Positions 15,241-22,594 of a stretch of DNA of 64,000 nt are shown piece by piece. The position numbers and the translations under genes are program-made. The notes below the pieces were generated by a model. The model saw only the letters and a program-made list of their open reading frames with translations. It had not been told where the DNA came from and did not search any database. Each line of letters begins with the position of its first letter. Position 1 is the first letter of the stretch. This DNA is from Streptococcus suis (GTDB taxonomy: Bacteria; Bacillota; Bacilli; Lactobacillales; Streptococcaceae): the NCBI RefSeq assembly GCF_024509555.1, contig NZ_JAMWEL010000005.1, forward strand, positions 42,280 to 106,279. The letters are read 5' to 3'.

Positions 15241-16444
15241 GATTTTGTTAGAAAACCTCCAACTGCCCAATGGTCAGGTCTTAGACAATCGCTTTTTCAA
15301 ATCCGCCATGAGCGAAACCCTGGCAGATAGTCAGGGAGCTCCCTCAGATGACTTGATTGCCTTATATGATTTTTGGGCCAAGCAGGGAATGGGTGTCTTA
15401 GTGACAGGTAATGTCATGGTGGATGGCCGCTACCTTGGTGAGCCGGGCAATGTGGTCCTTGATTCAGACGCTCACTTGGCTCAATTTCGGAAATGGGCAG
15501 CCGTTGGTAAAAAGAACGGTGTGCCTATCTGGCTCCAGCTCAATCACCCTGGCAAACAGATGTATCGGTCGATCAATCAAACTCCGATTGCACCCAGTGC
15601 CATTCCGATTTCTGGAGGCTCAGCTTCGGCCTTTCGTCCACCGAGAGAAATGACCGTGTTTGATATCAAAGAAGCTAGGGATAAATTTATTGCAGCAGGC
15701 CTTCGGGCAAAAGCAGCAGGATTTACAGGTGTACAGTTACACGCTGCACATGGTTACTTGATCAATCAATTCCTCTCACCAGCAGATAATCAGCGGACGG
15801 ACCGCTATGGTGGCAGTCTGGACAATCGCATGCGATTCTTGGTGGAAGTCTATCAAGGTCTGCGTGAAAAAGTGGGACCAGATTTTACCATCGCCTTGAA
15901 ATTGAATGCTTCTGATTTTAAGGAAGAAGGCTTTGGTTTTGAAGATTGTAAGCATGTGGTGAAAACCATGTCCGACTTGGGTATTGATCTGATTGAAATT
16001 TCAGGTGGCAATTATGAGACACCTGTTTTTGGTAGTGACTATGAGAATGGTGCTGGATTTGTCACCTATGCCCTTGCCTTAGCGGATTTGACTTCTGTTC
16101 CTATTGTTTCAACAGGCGGTTTCCGAAAAGTCACTCAGATGGAGGAGGCTATCAAGGATGGTGTGTCCATGATTGGTCTTGCCAGACCCTTTGTCTTTCG
16201 TCCAAGTCTTGTCAATGATTACCGTCAAGTCGGTGATGTGCAACTGACAACGCCTCGCCTGACAACAGGTCTTCCAAAACTGGATAAGGCTCTTGGTCCC
16301 ATAATCGGTGTCAGTTATTACGAGGCCCAGATGAAAGGCTTGGCCAAGGGAAAATCTGTCACCATCAGTCAACATGCCTGGCCTTATCTTCTCCAAACCG
16401 TCAAGGCACACGGCTTGTCAGCCTTGAAACCGAGGAGGAAGTAG
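15233..16444 (+). CDS. NADH:flavin oxidoreductase, Old Yellow Enzyme family
   Basis: The start is the GTG at 15233 with AGGAGAGCGACC in front, inside the end of the SDR gene; 403 residues. The FMN-binding TIM barrel shows LQLNHPGKQ, the substrate-binding HAAHGYLINQFLSPADNQRTDRYGGS near residue 175 and phosphate-binding STGGF near 305. It lacks the C-terminal 4Fe-4S and FAD domains of dienoyl-CoA reductases. Members reduce activated C=C bonds such as enones. Together with the dehydrogenase, hydrolase and SDR it could detoxify or catabolise a reactive carbonyl; the actual substrate is unknown. Confidence 0.9.
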   Translation: MTKILLENLQLPNGQVLDNRFFKSAMSETLADSQGAPSDDLIALYDFWAKQGMGVLVTGNVMVDGRYLGEPGNVVLDSDAHLAQFRKWAAVGKKNGVPIWLQLNHPGKQMYRSINQTPIAPSAIPISGGSASAFRPPREMTVFDIKEARDKFIAAGLRAKAAGFTGVQLHAAHGYLINQFLSPADNQRTDRYGGSLDNRMRFLVEVYQGLREKVGPDFTIALKLNASDFKEEGFGFEDCKHVVKTMSDLGIDLIEISGGNYETPVFGSDYENGAGFVTYALALADLTSVPIVSTGGFRKVTQMEEAIKDGVSMIGLARPFVFRPSLVNDYRQVGDVQLTTPRLTTGLPKLDKALGPIIGVSYYEAQMKGLAKGKSVTISQHAWPYLLQTVKAHGLSALKPRRK

Positions 16445-16479
16445 AATGATGCTAATCATGACGATACTAAATTAATTTT

Positions 16480-16520
16480 AAAGCTACTTTTACAATGCGT
16501 GTAAGAGTAGCTTTATTTTC
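16480..16520 (+). terminator. Terminator of the oxidoreductase operon
   Basis: AAAGCTACTTTTACA pairs with TGTAAGAGTAGCTTT around ATGCG, followed by ATTTTC. Confidence 0.85.
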
Positions 16521-16640
16521 ATTATAGATATTCGATTGAGGAGAGGTTCAAGCCTAACGCTGCTTCTCCAGATTTGTATTACAGTACTTGAAATCATTAT
16601 TAAAAATATCCAGAGAGATGATATTACGCACAAAAATAAA

Positions 16641-16676
16641 ACTTAGAGTGACTGAAAAACAGTTGCCTAAGTCTTT
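16641..16676 (-). terminator. Terminator of the TetR gene
   Basis: On the minus strand ACTTAG...ACTG and CAGT...CTAAGT form an interrupted stem followed by TTTTATTTTTG. The stretch 16521-16640 shows nothing I can identify. Confidence 0.6.
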
Positions 16677-16712
16677 TTGCTTGGTCTGGTCAAGAACGTT
16701 GATAAGCTTGTC

Positions 16713-17222
16713 CTATTGCTCTCCCATCAACCGCATGATGTCATCAGGGCTTTCCTTACAGCCTCTAGCAACCCAGGTTTTAAGCACTCGGAAAAATCCT
16801 CCCACAATAAATTGCAGGTGAAAATCATCGGTCAAGTCCCCCAGCCTTTCTTTGAAATAGCGATCCAAGACCTTCTCGAGCAAGTAGTCCAAATGGTTGG
16901 CTGTCAACAAGCGAATCTTATCCTGTTGTTCATGCCAAAAGTCAAAAAATTGCCGTAAAGCCAGTAAGAGATGAGTATCTGACCAATCCGACAAGTCAAT
17001 CTGCCGTTCGGTCAACCAGGCTTGCAGCTCCAAGTTGAAGGACCGTTCGAGAACCTCTTCCTTATTAGAAAAGTTCCTATAAAAAGTCACCCGACCGACG
17101 CCGGCTCGCTCCACCAACTCTGACACACTAATCTTTTCAAAGGATTTGTCTTCCAACAACTCCCACAAAGCCTCCACGACACTCTCCACAAATAACGACT
17201 CTTTCCGCTTCACTCTTTCCAT
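16713..17222 (-). CDS. TetR/AcrR-family regulator
   Basis: The start at 17222 has GGAAG upstream and begins MERVKRKESLFVESVVEAL; the longer frame to 17294 crosses the divergent promoter. 169 residues. The helix-turn-helix is ISVSELVERAGVGRVTFYRNFSNKEEVLERSF (residues about 30-60), followed by a ligand-binding domain. It is divergent from a hydrolase operon and very likely represses it. GCGAAACACTT occurs next to both starts, and a GAAAC-ACTT-GTTTC palindrome lies over the operon's transcription start. Confidence 0.88.
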   Translation of the reverse strand: MERVKRKESLFVESVVEALWELLEDKSFEKISVSELVERAGVGRVTFYRNFSNKEEVLERSFNLELQAWLTERQIDLSDWSDTHLLLALRQFFDFWHEQQDKIRLLTANHLDYLLEKVLDRYFKERLGDLTDDFHLQFIVGGFFRVLKTWVARGCKESPDDIMRLMGEQ

Positions 17223-17295
17223 GCGAAACACTTCCTTTCCTTTGTTTCCTTTTGGGCAAATAGCAGAGCTAGGACTGGTTTTCCCACTGTTCATC

Positions 17296-17328
17296 TGCTA
17301 TACTGATAAAAAGCGAAACACTTGTTTC
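17296..17328 (+). promoter_or_regulatory. Promoter and palindromic operator of the hydrolase operon
   Basis: TGCTATACT (extended -10; TATACT 17299-17304) is followed by GAAACACTTGTTTC (17315-17328), placed to cover the start of transcription. A direct copy of GCGAAACACTT lies at 17223-17233 by the TetR start codon. Confidence 0.65.
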
Positions 17329-17363
17329 TAAAAATATACCATAAAGGACAGAAAAAAGAAAGT

Positions 17364-18482
17364 ATGAAAAAAGTTTGGAAAATAGTAGCAGCTGTAATAG
17401 CCACCCTAGCTTTGCTTGGTTTTATTGCCTACAAAAAGACATTTGGCTGGTCAGCTCCTGAGCTTGTTGACCAGACCCCACAAGTGAATGAATGGTACAG
17501 CCTCAGTCCCGAAGGGGTTGTAGATTCTCAGGGCAATCAGGCACACGGCCTGCTTCGTATCGGTAAAGAGAAGAATAAGGTGATGGTCTATTTCTTCGGT
17601 GGTGGTGTGAGTATCAATGAAGAGACTGCTAGTGGTGGCACACGCTATTTTGCGACCACAACTGGCCATCAAGATTATGTCGCAACTTGGGGAATTGGTA
17701 GTTCGCAGGAAGATAATCCATTTAAGGACTGGACTATGATTGTGCTTCCGTATGGGACAGGAGATTTTCATGCTGGCACACAGAATTTTACTTACGTAGA
17801 TGATAAAGGTAAGGAACAAACGATTTATCATCAGGGTTATAATAATTTGTCAAGTATATTAGCAGCAGCCAAACCGCACATTGGCAATCCCGATACACTT
17901 CTGGTGACTGGATTTTCAGCTGGCGGATTTGCGACCTCACTGCTAGCGGATGATGTCATTTCTCATTTTCCAACAGCAAAAAATGTCACCGTTGCAGTGG
18001 ACAGTTCCTTTTTGAGACATGATAATTGGAAAAGCATAGCAGAAAATGTCTGGAAGACACCGACTTCTATTAGTGACCGCCTGCATTCAGACAATCTTGT
18101 TTTAGATAGCTTAGTAGCCCTCCATGAGAAACGCGGGGATAGTGTTAAGATATTGTTTGATATTTCCTATCGAGATGGAGTTCTTCAGCAATATCAAGCC
18201 TATATTGACCAAGGGCAACTAGCTGATGCGACAAAAGCAAGTAGTGATGACTTTCAAATCAGGCTCAAACAGATGGTGCAAGAACTTCAAACTCAGATTG
18301 AGGGAGTGGGTATTTTTATCTGGAACTATGATAAAGATGAAAAAACCACAGCTACTCAGCACACCACCATTAACTTTCCAACATTCTTTACCCCTATGTC
18401 TCAAGACAAGAGTGTGGCAGAATGGCTGGATGATGCGGTTAACGGAGAGGTTAAGAGTTACGGGTTAGAACTACTAGATTAG
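17364..18482 (+). CDS. Membrane-anchored pectinacetylesterase-like hydrolase
   Basis: The start is taken at the ATG at 17364; 372 residues. A Lys-led signal anchor (residues 1-24, KKVWKIVAAVIATLALLGFIAY) is followed by an extracellular alpha/beta domain. It has VYFFGGGVSINEET (oxyanion-like) near 75 and the nucleophile elbow TGFSAGGFATSLLAD near 190. This pattern resembles the pectinacetylesterase/Notum group, although the bacterial substrate is unknown. No lipobox or LPXTG is present. It leads a three-gene operon with an esterase and a DUF1349 protein. Confidence 0.75.
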   Translation: MKKVWKIVAAVIATLALLGFIAYKKTFGWSAPELVDQTPQVNEWYSLSPEGVVDSQGNQAHGLLRIGKEKNKVMVYFFGGGVSINEETASGGTRYFATTTGHQDYVATWGIGSSQEDNPFKDWTMIVLPYGTGDFHAGTQNFTYVDDKGKEQTIYHQGYNNLSSILAAAKPHIGNPDTLLVTGFSAGGFATSLLADDVISHFPTAKNVTVAVDSSFLRHDNWKSIAENVWKTPTSISDRLHSDNLVLDSLVALHEKRGDSVKILFDISYRDGVLQQYQAYIDQGQLADATKASSDDFQIRLKQMVQELQTQIEGVGIFIWNYDKDEKTTATQHTTINFPTFFTPMSQDKSVAEWLDDAVNGEVKSYGLELLD

Positions 18483-18491
18483 GAGAATAGT

Positions 18492-19511
18492 ATGAAAAAA
18501 TTTAAAAAAATTATCTTATGGATCCTTGGGATTGTAGCTAGTCTTGGTCTCATTGTTTATGTGTCTGTTACCAATCATCCGCAGTTGGTAGTCGGTGTCA
18601 TTCAATCGTTTATGTATAAGGAGAGTTCACCGAACTCTTACAGTCCTCTTTATGAGCCCATTGATGGTCTGAAAGAGAATGGTCAGTATCTGAAAAGTGA
18701 GATTGCCTATAGCAAGGACTACCCTAACAGCTTTTTAGATATTACTTATCCAGACCAAAATTTTGAAGCTGACCGACCAACCCTCTTCTATTTCCATGGT
18801 GGTGGATTCTTTGGAGGGAGTAAAAATATGGGGGACCCTCTGGCTGCCAGCCAAGCCACCTATCTCATTGACGACATCGTGTCAAAAGGATATAATGTGG
18901 TCAATGTTGACTATGCTCTTGTACCAGATCATCATTTTCCAACGCCTGTGATTCAAATGAATCAGGCCATTGCCTACATAAAGGACCACGCTGAAGAATA
19001 CCATTTGAACATGGACAATGTTGTCTTGATGGGCTCATCAGCAGGTGCCATCATGGTGGCTCAATATGGTAGTGTCTTAGCCAATCAGGAGTACGCTCAG
19101 CTATTGAACATTGAACCAAGTATTGCAAAAGAACATGTCAAGGCCCTGGTCATCGACGACGCTCCCTTAGATTACGCCAAATTTAGCCTAGGTACGAAGA
19201 TGTTGGTTGGAAATTATGTTTCAGAAACCATCTATCTAAGTGAGGAAGAAATCAATGCCTATAACCCGATTTCCTATGTGAATAAAGACTACCCAGCTAG
19301 TTTCCTTCTGGGAAGCGAGTATCGGACAGATATGGTGTCGCTCAATAAAGCCTTGAAGCAATCGGGAGTTAAGAATGAATTGGTCGATCCTTTGGCAGAA
19401 GAAGGGCTTGAAAAGCCGCATGGCTTTGTGGCGAATTTACGAAATGACCCGGTATCTGCCAAAGCATTTGAGCGGATGATGACTTTTATAGACGAACGAA
19501 CTAAGGAGTAA
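18492..19511 (+). CDS. Membrane-anchored alpha/beta hydrolase (esterase/lipase, HSL-like)
   Basis: The 339-residue protein has an N-terminal signal anchor (residues 5-28). The catalytic domain carries the oxyanion motif FYFHGGGFFGG near residue 95 and nucleophile elbow MGSSAGA near 180, as in hormone-sensitive-lipase-type esterases. The Asp probably lies near the LLGSEYRTD segment and the His in EKPHGFV near the end. It follows the previous hydrolase gene by 9 bp. The two adjacent surface-anchored hydrolases probably act on the same exported or host-derived ester. Confidence 0.85.
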   Translation: MKKFKKIILWILGIVASLGLIVYVSVTNHPQLVVGVIQSFMYKESSPNSYSPLYEPIDGLKENGQYLKSEIAYSKDYPNSFLDITYPDQNFEADRPTLFYFHGGGFFGGSKNMGDPLAASQATYLIDDIVSKGYNVVNVDYALVPDHHFPTPVIQMNQAIAYIKDHAEEYHLNMDNVVLMGSSAGAIMVAQYGSVLANQEYAQLLNIEPSIAKEHVKALVIDDAPLDYAKFSLGTKMLVGNYVSETIYLSEEEINAYNPISYVNKDYPASFLLGSEYRTDMVSLNKALKQSGVKNELVDPLAEEGLEKPHGFVANLRNDPVSAKAFERMMTFIDERTKE

Positions 19512-19512
19512 C

Positions 19513-20112
19513 ATGAACACCAAAAATTTTTACTGGGTGCGAGAACCAGAAAACTATCAGATTTCGGATAATGAAATCAGAATCACAACCCAAGCTCATA
19601 CAGACTTGTGGCAGAAAACCTACTACCATTTTGTCAATGACAATGCTCCCCTGCTCTTGATGGATACGGAGGAAGAGTATTTTTCCTTTACGGTTAAGAC
19701 GGATTTTTCCAATAGTCATACTCGTTTTGATCAGTGTGGCGTCGTGGTCTATCAGGATTCGGAAAACTGGATTAAGGGCTCGATTGAGTATGAAAATGAA
19801 GATTTTCAGCATTTGGGCAGCGTTGTGACCAATCAGGGCTTTTCAGACTGGGCAACCCAGGAAATTCCTGCTTCTGTCAAGTCAATTTACTACCGTTTGA
19901 GCCGACGGGGTAGTGATTTCTGCATCGAAAATTCTAAAGACGGTGTTCATTTTGAGCAAATGCGGATTTGCCACCTGCATCAAGGCGGCGGTAAAATCCA
20001 TTTCGGTATCTACGCCTGTTCACCGGAAAACTCTTCTTTTGAAGCGATCTTTTCAGAAATGACCTTGACAGACTGCAAATGGCTAGCCCACGACGGTCAA
20101 CAACCAGACTAG
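19513..20112 (+). CDS. DUF1349 domain protein
   Basis: The 199-residue protein is of the DUF1349 family, a concanavalin-like beta sandwich, with FNV-type strands such as YFSFTVKTDFSNSHTRFDQCGVVVYQDSENWIKGSIEYEN and KIHFGIYACSPENSSFEAIFSEM. There is no signal peptide, so it is cytoplasmic. The biochemical role is unknown; the fold suggests sugar binding. It starts 1 bp after the previous stop codon and is the last gene of the operon. Confidence 0.82.
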   Translation: MNTKNFYWVREPENYQISDNEIRITTQAHTDLWQKTYYHFVNDNAPLLLMDTEEEYFSFTVKTDFSNSHTRFDQCGVVVYQDSENWIKGSIEYENEDFQHLGSVVTNQGFSDWATQEIPASVKSIYYRLSRRGSDFCIENSKDGVHFEQMRICHLHQGGGKIHFGIYACSPENSSFEAIFSEMTLTDCKWLAHDGQQPD

Positions 20113-20161
20113 AAGATTGGGCAGAAGCTCCGCCATTTCCCAAAAGTCCGTCATAAAATCG

Positions 20162-20189
20162 TTGAAATCCCTGTCAATTGTGTTATAAT
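20162..20189 (+). promoter_or_regulatory. tig promoter
   Basis: TTGAAA (20162-20167), a 16-bp spacer and extended -10 TGTTATAAT (TATAAT 20184-20189). Confidence 0.8.
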
Positions 20190-20226
20190 GAAGAGTATGC
20201 AATAAAATTTTAAGGAGAATGACAGA

Positions 20227-21510
20227 ATGTCTGTATCATTTGAAGCAAAAGAAACAAACCGCGGCGTTTTGACCTTCACAATCGGTCAAGATGCTATCAA
20301 ACCAGAATTGGACCGCGTTTTCAACAAAGTTAAGAAGGATATCAATCTTCCAGGTTTCCGTAAAGGTCACTTGCCACGTGCCGTTTTTAACCAAAAATTT
20401 GGTGAAGAAGCACTTTACCAAGATGTAGTAAACGCTCTTTTACCAGCAGCTTATGAAGCAGCTGTTGCAGAAGCTGGTCTTGAAGTAGTTGCACAACCAA
20501 AAATCGACGTTGTGTCTATGGAAAAAGGTCAAGACTGGACAATCACTGCTGAAGTTGTGACAAAACCTGAAGTAAAGTTGGGTGACTACAAAAACTTGGC
20601 AGTTTCAGTAGAAGCTACTAAAGAAGTAACAGATGAAGAAGTTGATGCGAAAATCGAACGTGAACGCAATAACTTGGCTGAATTGGTTATCAAAGAAGGC
20701 CCAGCAGCTGAAGGCGACACAGTTGTTATCGACTTTGTAGGTTCAATCGACGGCGTTGAATTTGACGGCGGTAAAGGTGAGAACTTCTCACTTGGACTTG
20801 GTTCAGGTCAATTCATCCCAGGTTTTGAAGCACAATTGGTAGGTCACGCAGCTGGTGAGGAAGTAAACGTTGAAGTGACTTTCCCAGAAGACTACCAAGC
20901 AGCAGACCTTGCTGGTAAACCAGCCCTCTTCGTGACAAAAATCCACGAAGTAAAAGCAAAAGAAGTTCCAGCTTTGGATGACGAATTGGCAAAAGACATC
21001 GACGAAGAAGTGGAAACACTTGATGAGTTGAAAGCTAAATACCGCAAAGAATTGGAAGCAGCAAAAGAAGTTGCCTTTGACGATGCAGTTGAATCAGCAG
21101 CTCTTGAATTGGCTGTAGAAAACGCTGAAATCGTTGAATTGCCAGAAGAAATGATTCACGAAGAAGTTCACCGTGCCATCAACGAATTCTTGGGTGGTAT
21201 GCAACAACAAGGTATTTCACCAGATATGTACTTCCAAATCACTGGTACAACTCGTGAGGACTTGCATAAGCAATACGAAGCTGACGCTGAAAAACGTACT
21301 AAGACCAACTTGGTTGTCGAAGCAGTAGCGAAGGCAGAAGGTTTCGAAGCAACTGAAGAAGAAATCAACAAAGAAATCGAAGACTTGGCAGCAACTTACA
21401 ATATGGAAGTCGCACAAGTTCGTAGCTTGCTTTCACCAGACATGTTGAAACATGACATCACAGTGAAAAAAGCAGTTGAAGTCATCACAAGCACAGCAAC
21501 TGTGAAATAA
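20227..21510 (+). CDS. tig: Trigger factor
   Basis: The 427-residue ribosome-associated chaperone and peptidyl-prolyl isomerase. The ribosome-binding signature is [19 protein letters not shown] (residues about 39-57). The FKBP domain is at about 150-245 ([45 protein letters not shown]), and the C-terminal helical arms follow. Length is standard. The gene stands alone between its own promoter and terminator; codon use is strongly biased, as expected for an abundant protein. Confidence 0.97.
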   Translation: MSVSFEAKETNRGVLTFTIGQDAIKPELDRVFNKVKKDINLPGFRKGHLPRAVFNQKFGEEALYQDVVNALLPAAYEAAVAEAGLEVVAQPKIDVVSMEKGQDWTITAEVVTKPEVKLGDYKNLAVSVEATKEVTDEEVDAKIERERNNLAELVIKEGPAAEGDTVVIDFVGSIDGVEFDGGKGENFSLGLGSGQFIPGFEAQLVGHAAGEEVNVEVTFPEDYQAADLAGKPALFVTKIHEVKAKEVPALDDELAKDIDEEVETLDELKAKYRKELEAAKEVAFDDAVESAALELAVENAEIVELPEEMIHEEVHRAINEFLGGMQQQGISPDMYFQITGTTREDLHKQYEADAEKRTKTNLVVEAVAKAEGFEATEEEINKEIEDLAATYNMEVAQVRSLLSPDMLKHDITVKKAVEVITSTATVK

Positions 21511-21520
21511 TGCAAATTGG

Positions 21521-21547
21521 AAACTCGACTTGGTCGGGTTTTCTTTT
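21521..21547 (+). terminator. tig terminator
   Basis: AAACTCGAC pairs with GTCGGGTTT (one G-T pair), followed by TTCTTTTTGTTTTTTG. Confidence 0.8.
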
Positions 21548-21586
21548 TGTTTTTTGAGAAATTAGTATATATTTTTCGAAAAATAC

Positions 21587-21628
21587 TTGACTGGTTAATT
21601 ATTTTGTGATATAAACTTAACTGGTTAA
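21587..21628 (+). promoter_or_regulatory. lmb promoter with two AdcR-type boxes
   Basis: TTGACT (-35, 21587) and TATAAA (-10, 21610) are 17 bp apart. AdcR-like boxes are TTGACTGGTTAA (21587-21598, over the -35) and TTAACTGGTTAA (21617-21628, full match to TTAACYRGTTAA, just after the -10). The two boxes are exactly 30 bp apart. Confidence 0.85.
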
Positions 21629-21653
21629 TGTTTTTTTGTGAAAAGGAGGAAAT

Positions 21654-22574
21654 ATGCTAAAGAAAATACTTGGAGCCTGTCTTTCTATTCTAGCTGGTTT
21701 ATGCTTGCTGGCTTGCTCGGTTCAGAAAGAGGCCAGTCAGATTCAGTCAGGAATGCGGATTGTGACATCATTTTACCCTATTTATTCATTGGTTAAGGAA
21801 GTATCGGGAGATAAGAATGATGTTCGAATGATCGGTTCGCGGTCGGGAATTCATTCCTATGAGCCGTCTGCTGGCGATGTTCGTGCGATTTATGATGCAG
21901 ATGTCTTTATTTATCACTCGGGGGTTTTAGAATCCTGGGCTAAGCGTCTGGATCCTAATTTACAAGGGTCTTCAGTGGAGGTTTTAGAAGCATCTACAAG
22001 CCTGCCTTTGTCAAAAGTTCCTGGCTTAGAAGATATGGAAGTTGGTCAGGGGATTGATGAGGCTAGTTTGTATGATCCCCACACCTGGCTGGATCCGGTC
22101 TTGGTCGGACAGGAAGCCCTTGAAATTGGGGAACTTTTGGCAGAGAGTGATCCTGAAAATGCGGATTATTATCGGAAAAATGCTAAGGCTTTGGATGAGA
22201 ATGCCAAAAAGTTGGCTGACAAATATATTCCGATCTTTGCGAAGGCCAGTTCAAAAACCTTCGTGACCCAGCACACAGCCTTTTCCTATACTGCCCAACG
22301 ATTCGGTCTAAAGCAGTTAGGGATAGCAGGGGTGTCTGAGGAAGAGCCTAGCCCAAGGCAGTTGGCAGAGATTAAAGAGTTTGTCGATACTTACAAGGTA
22401 CAAACGATTTTTACCGAAAAGGGAACGTCGGATAAATTGGCCAAGGCTCTGGCAACTTCGACAGGTGTGGACTTGAAGGTCTTGGATCCTCTTGAGGCCG
22501 ATCCAGAAAATAACTTAACCTATTTAGAAAACTTAGAGCAGGTCTTAGAAACTCTTGCTCAAGAATTGAAATAA
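21654..22574 (+). CDS. lmb: Zinc-binding lipoprotein Lmb/AdcAII
   Basis: The 306-residue protein is a cluster A-I metal substrate-binding lipoprotein. The lipobox is LLAC with Cys21. Zinc ligands are expected at the His in IHSYEPSAGD, the His in DPHTWLDPVL, the His in TQHTAFSYTAQRFGL and an acidic residue near FTEKGTSDK. Streptococcal members bind Zn2+ (and were described as laminin-binding adhesins). They pass zinc to the AdcCB transporter, usually with a histidine-triad partner, which is the next gene 20 bp downstream. The paired AdcR-type boxes predict induction when zinc is scarce. Confidence 0.95.
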   Translation: MLKKILGACLSILAGLCLLACSVQKEASQIQSGMRIVTSFYPIYSLVKEVSGDKNDVRMIGSRSGIHSYEPSAGDVRAIYDADVFIYHSGVLESWAKRLDPNLQGSSVEVLEASTSLPLSKVPGLEDMEVGQGIDEASLYDPHTWLDPVLVGQEALEIGELLAESDPENADYYRKNAKALDENAKKLADKYIPIFAKASSKTFVTQHTAFSYTAQRFGLKQLGIAGVSEEEPSPRQLAEIKEFVDTYKVQTIFTEKGTSDKLAKALATSTGVDLKVLDPLEADPENNLTYLENLEQVLETLAQELK

Positions 22575-22594
22575 TCATTGATAAAGGAGATAAA

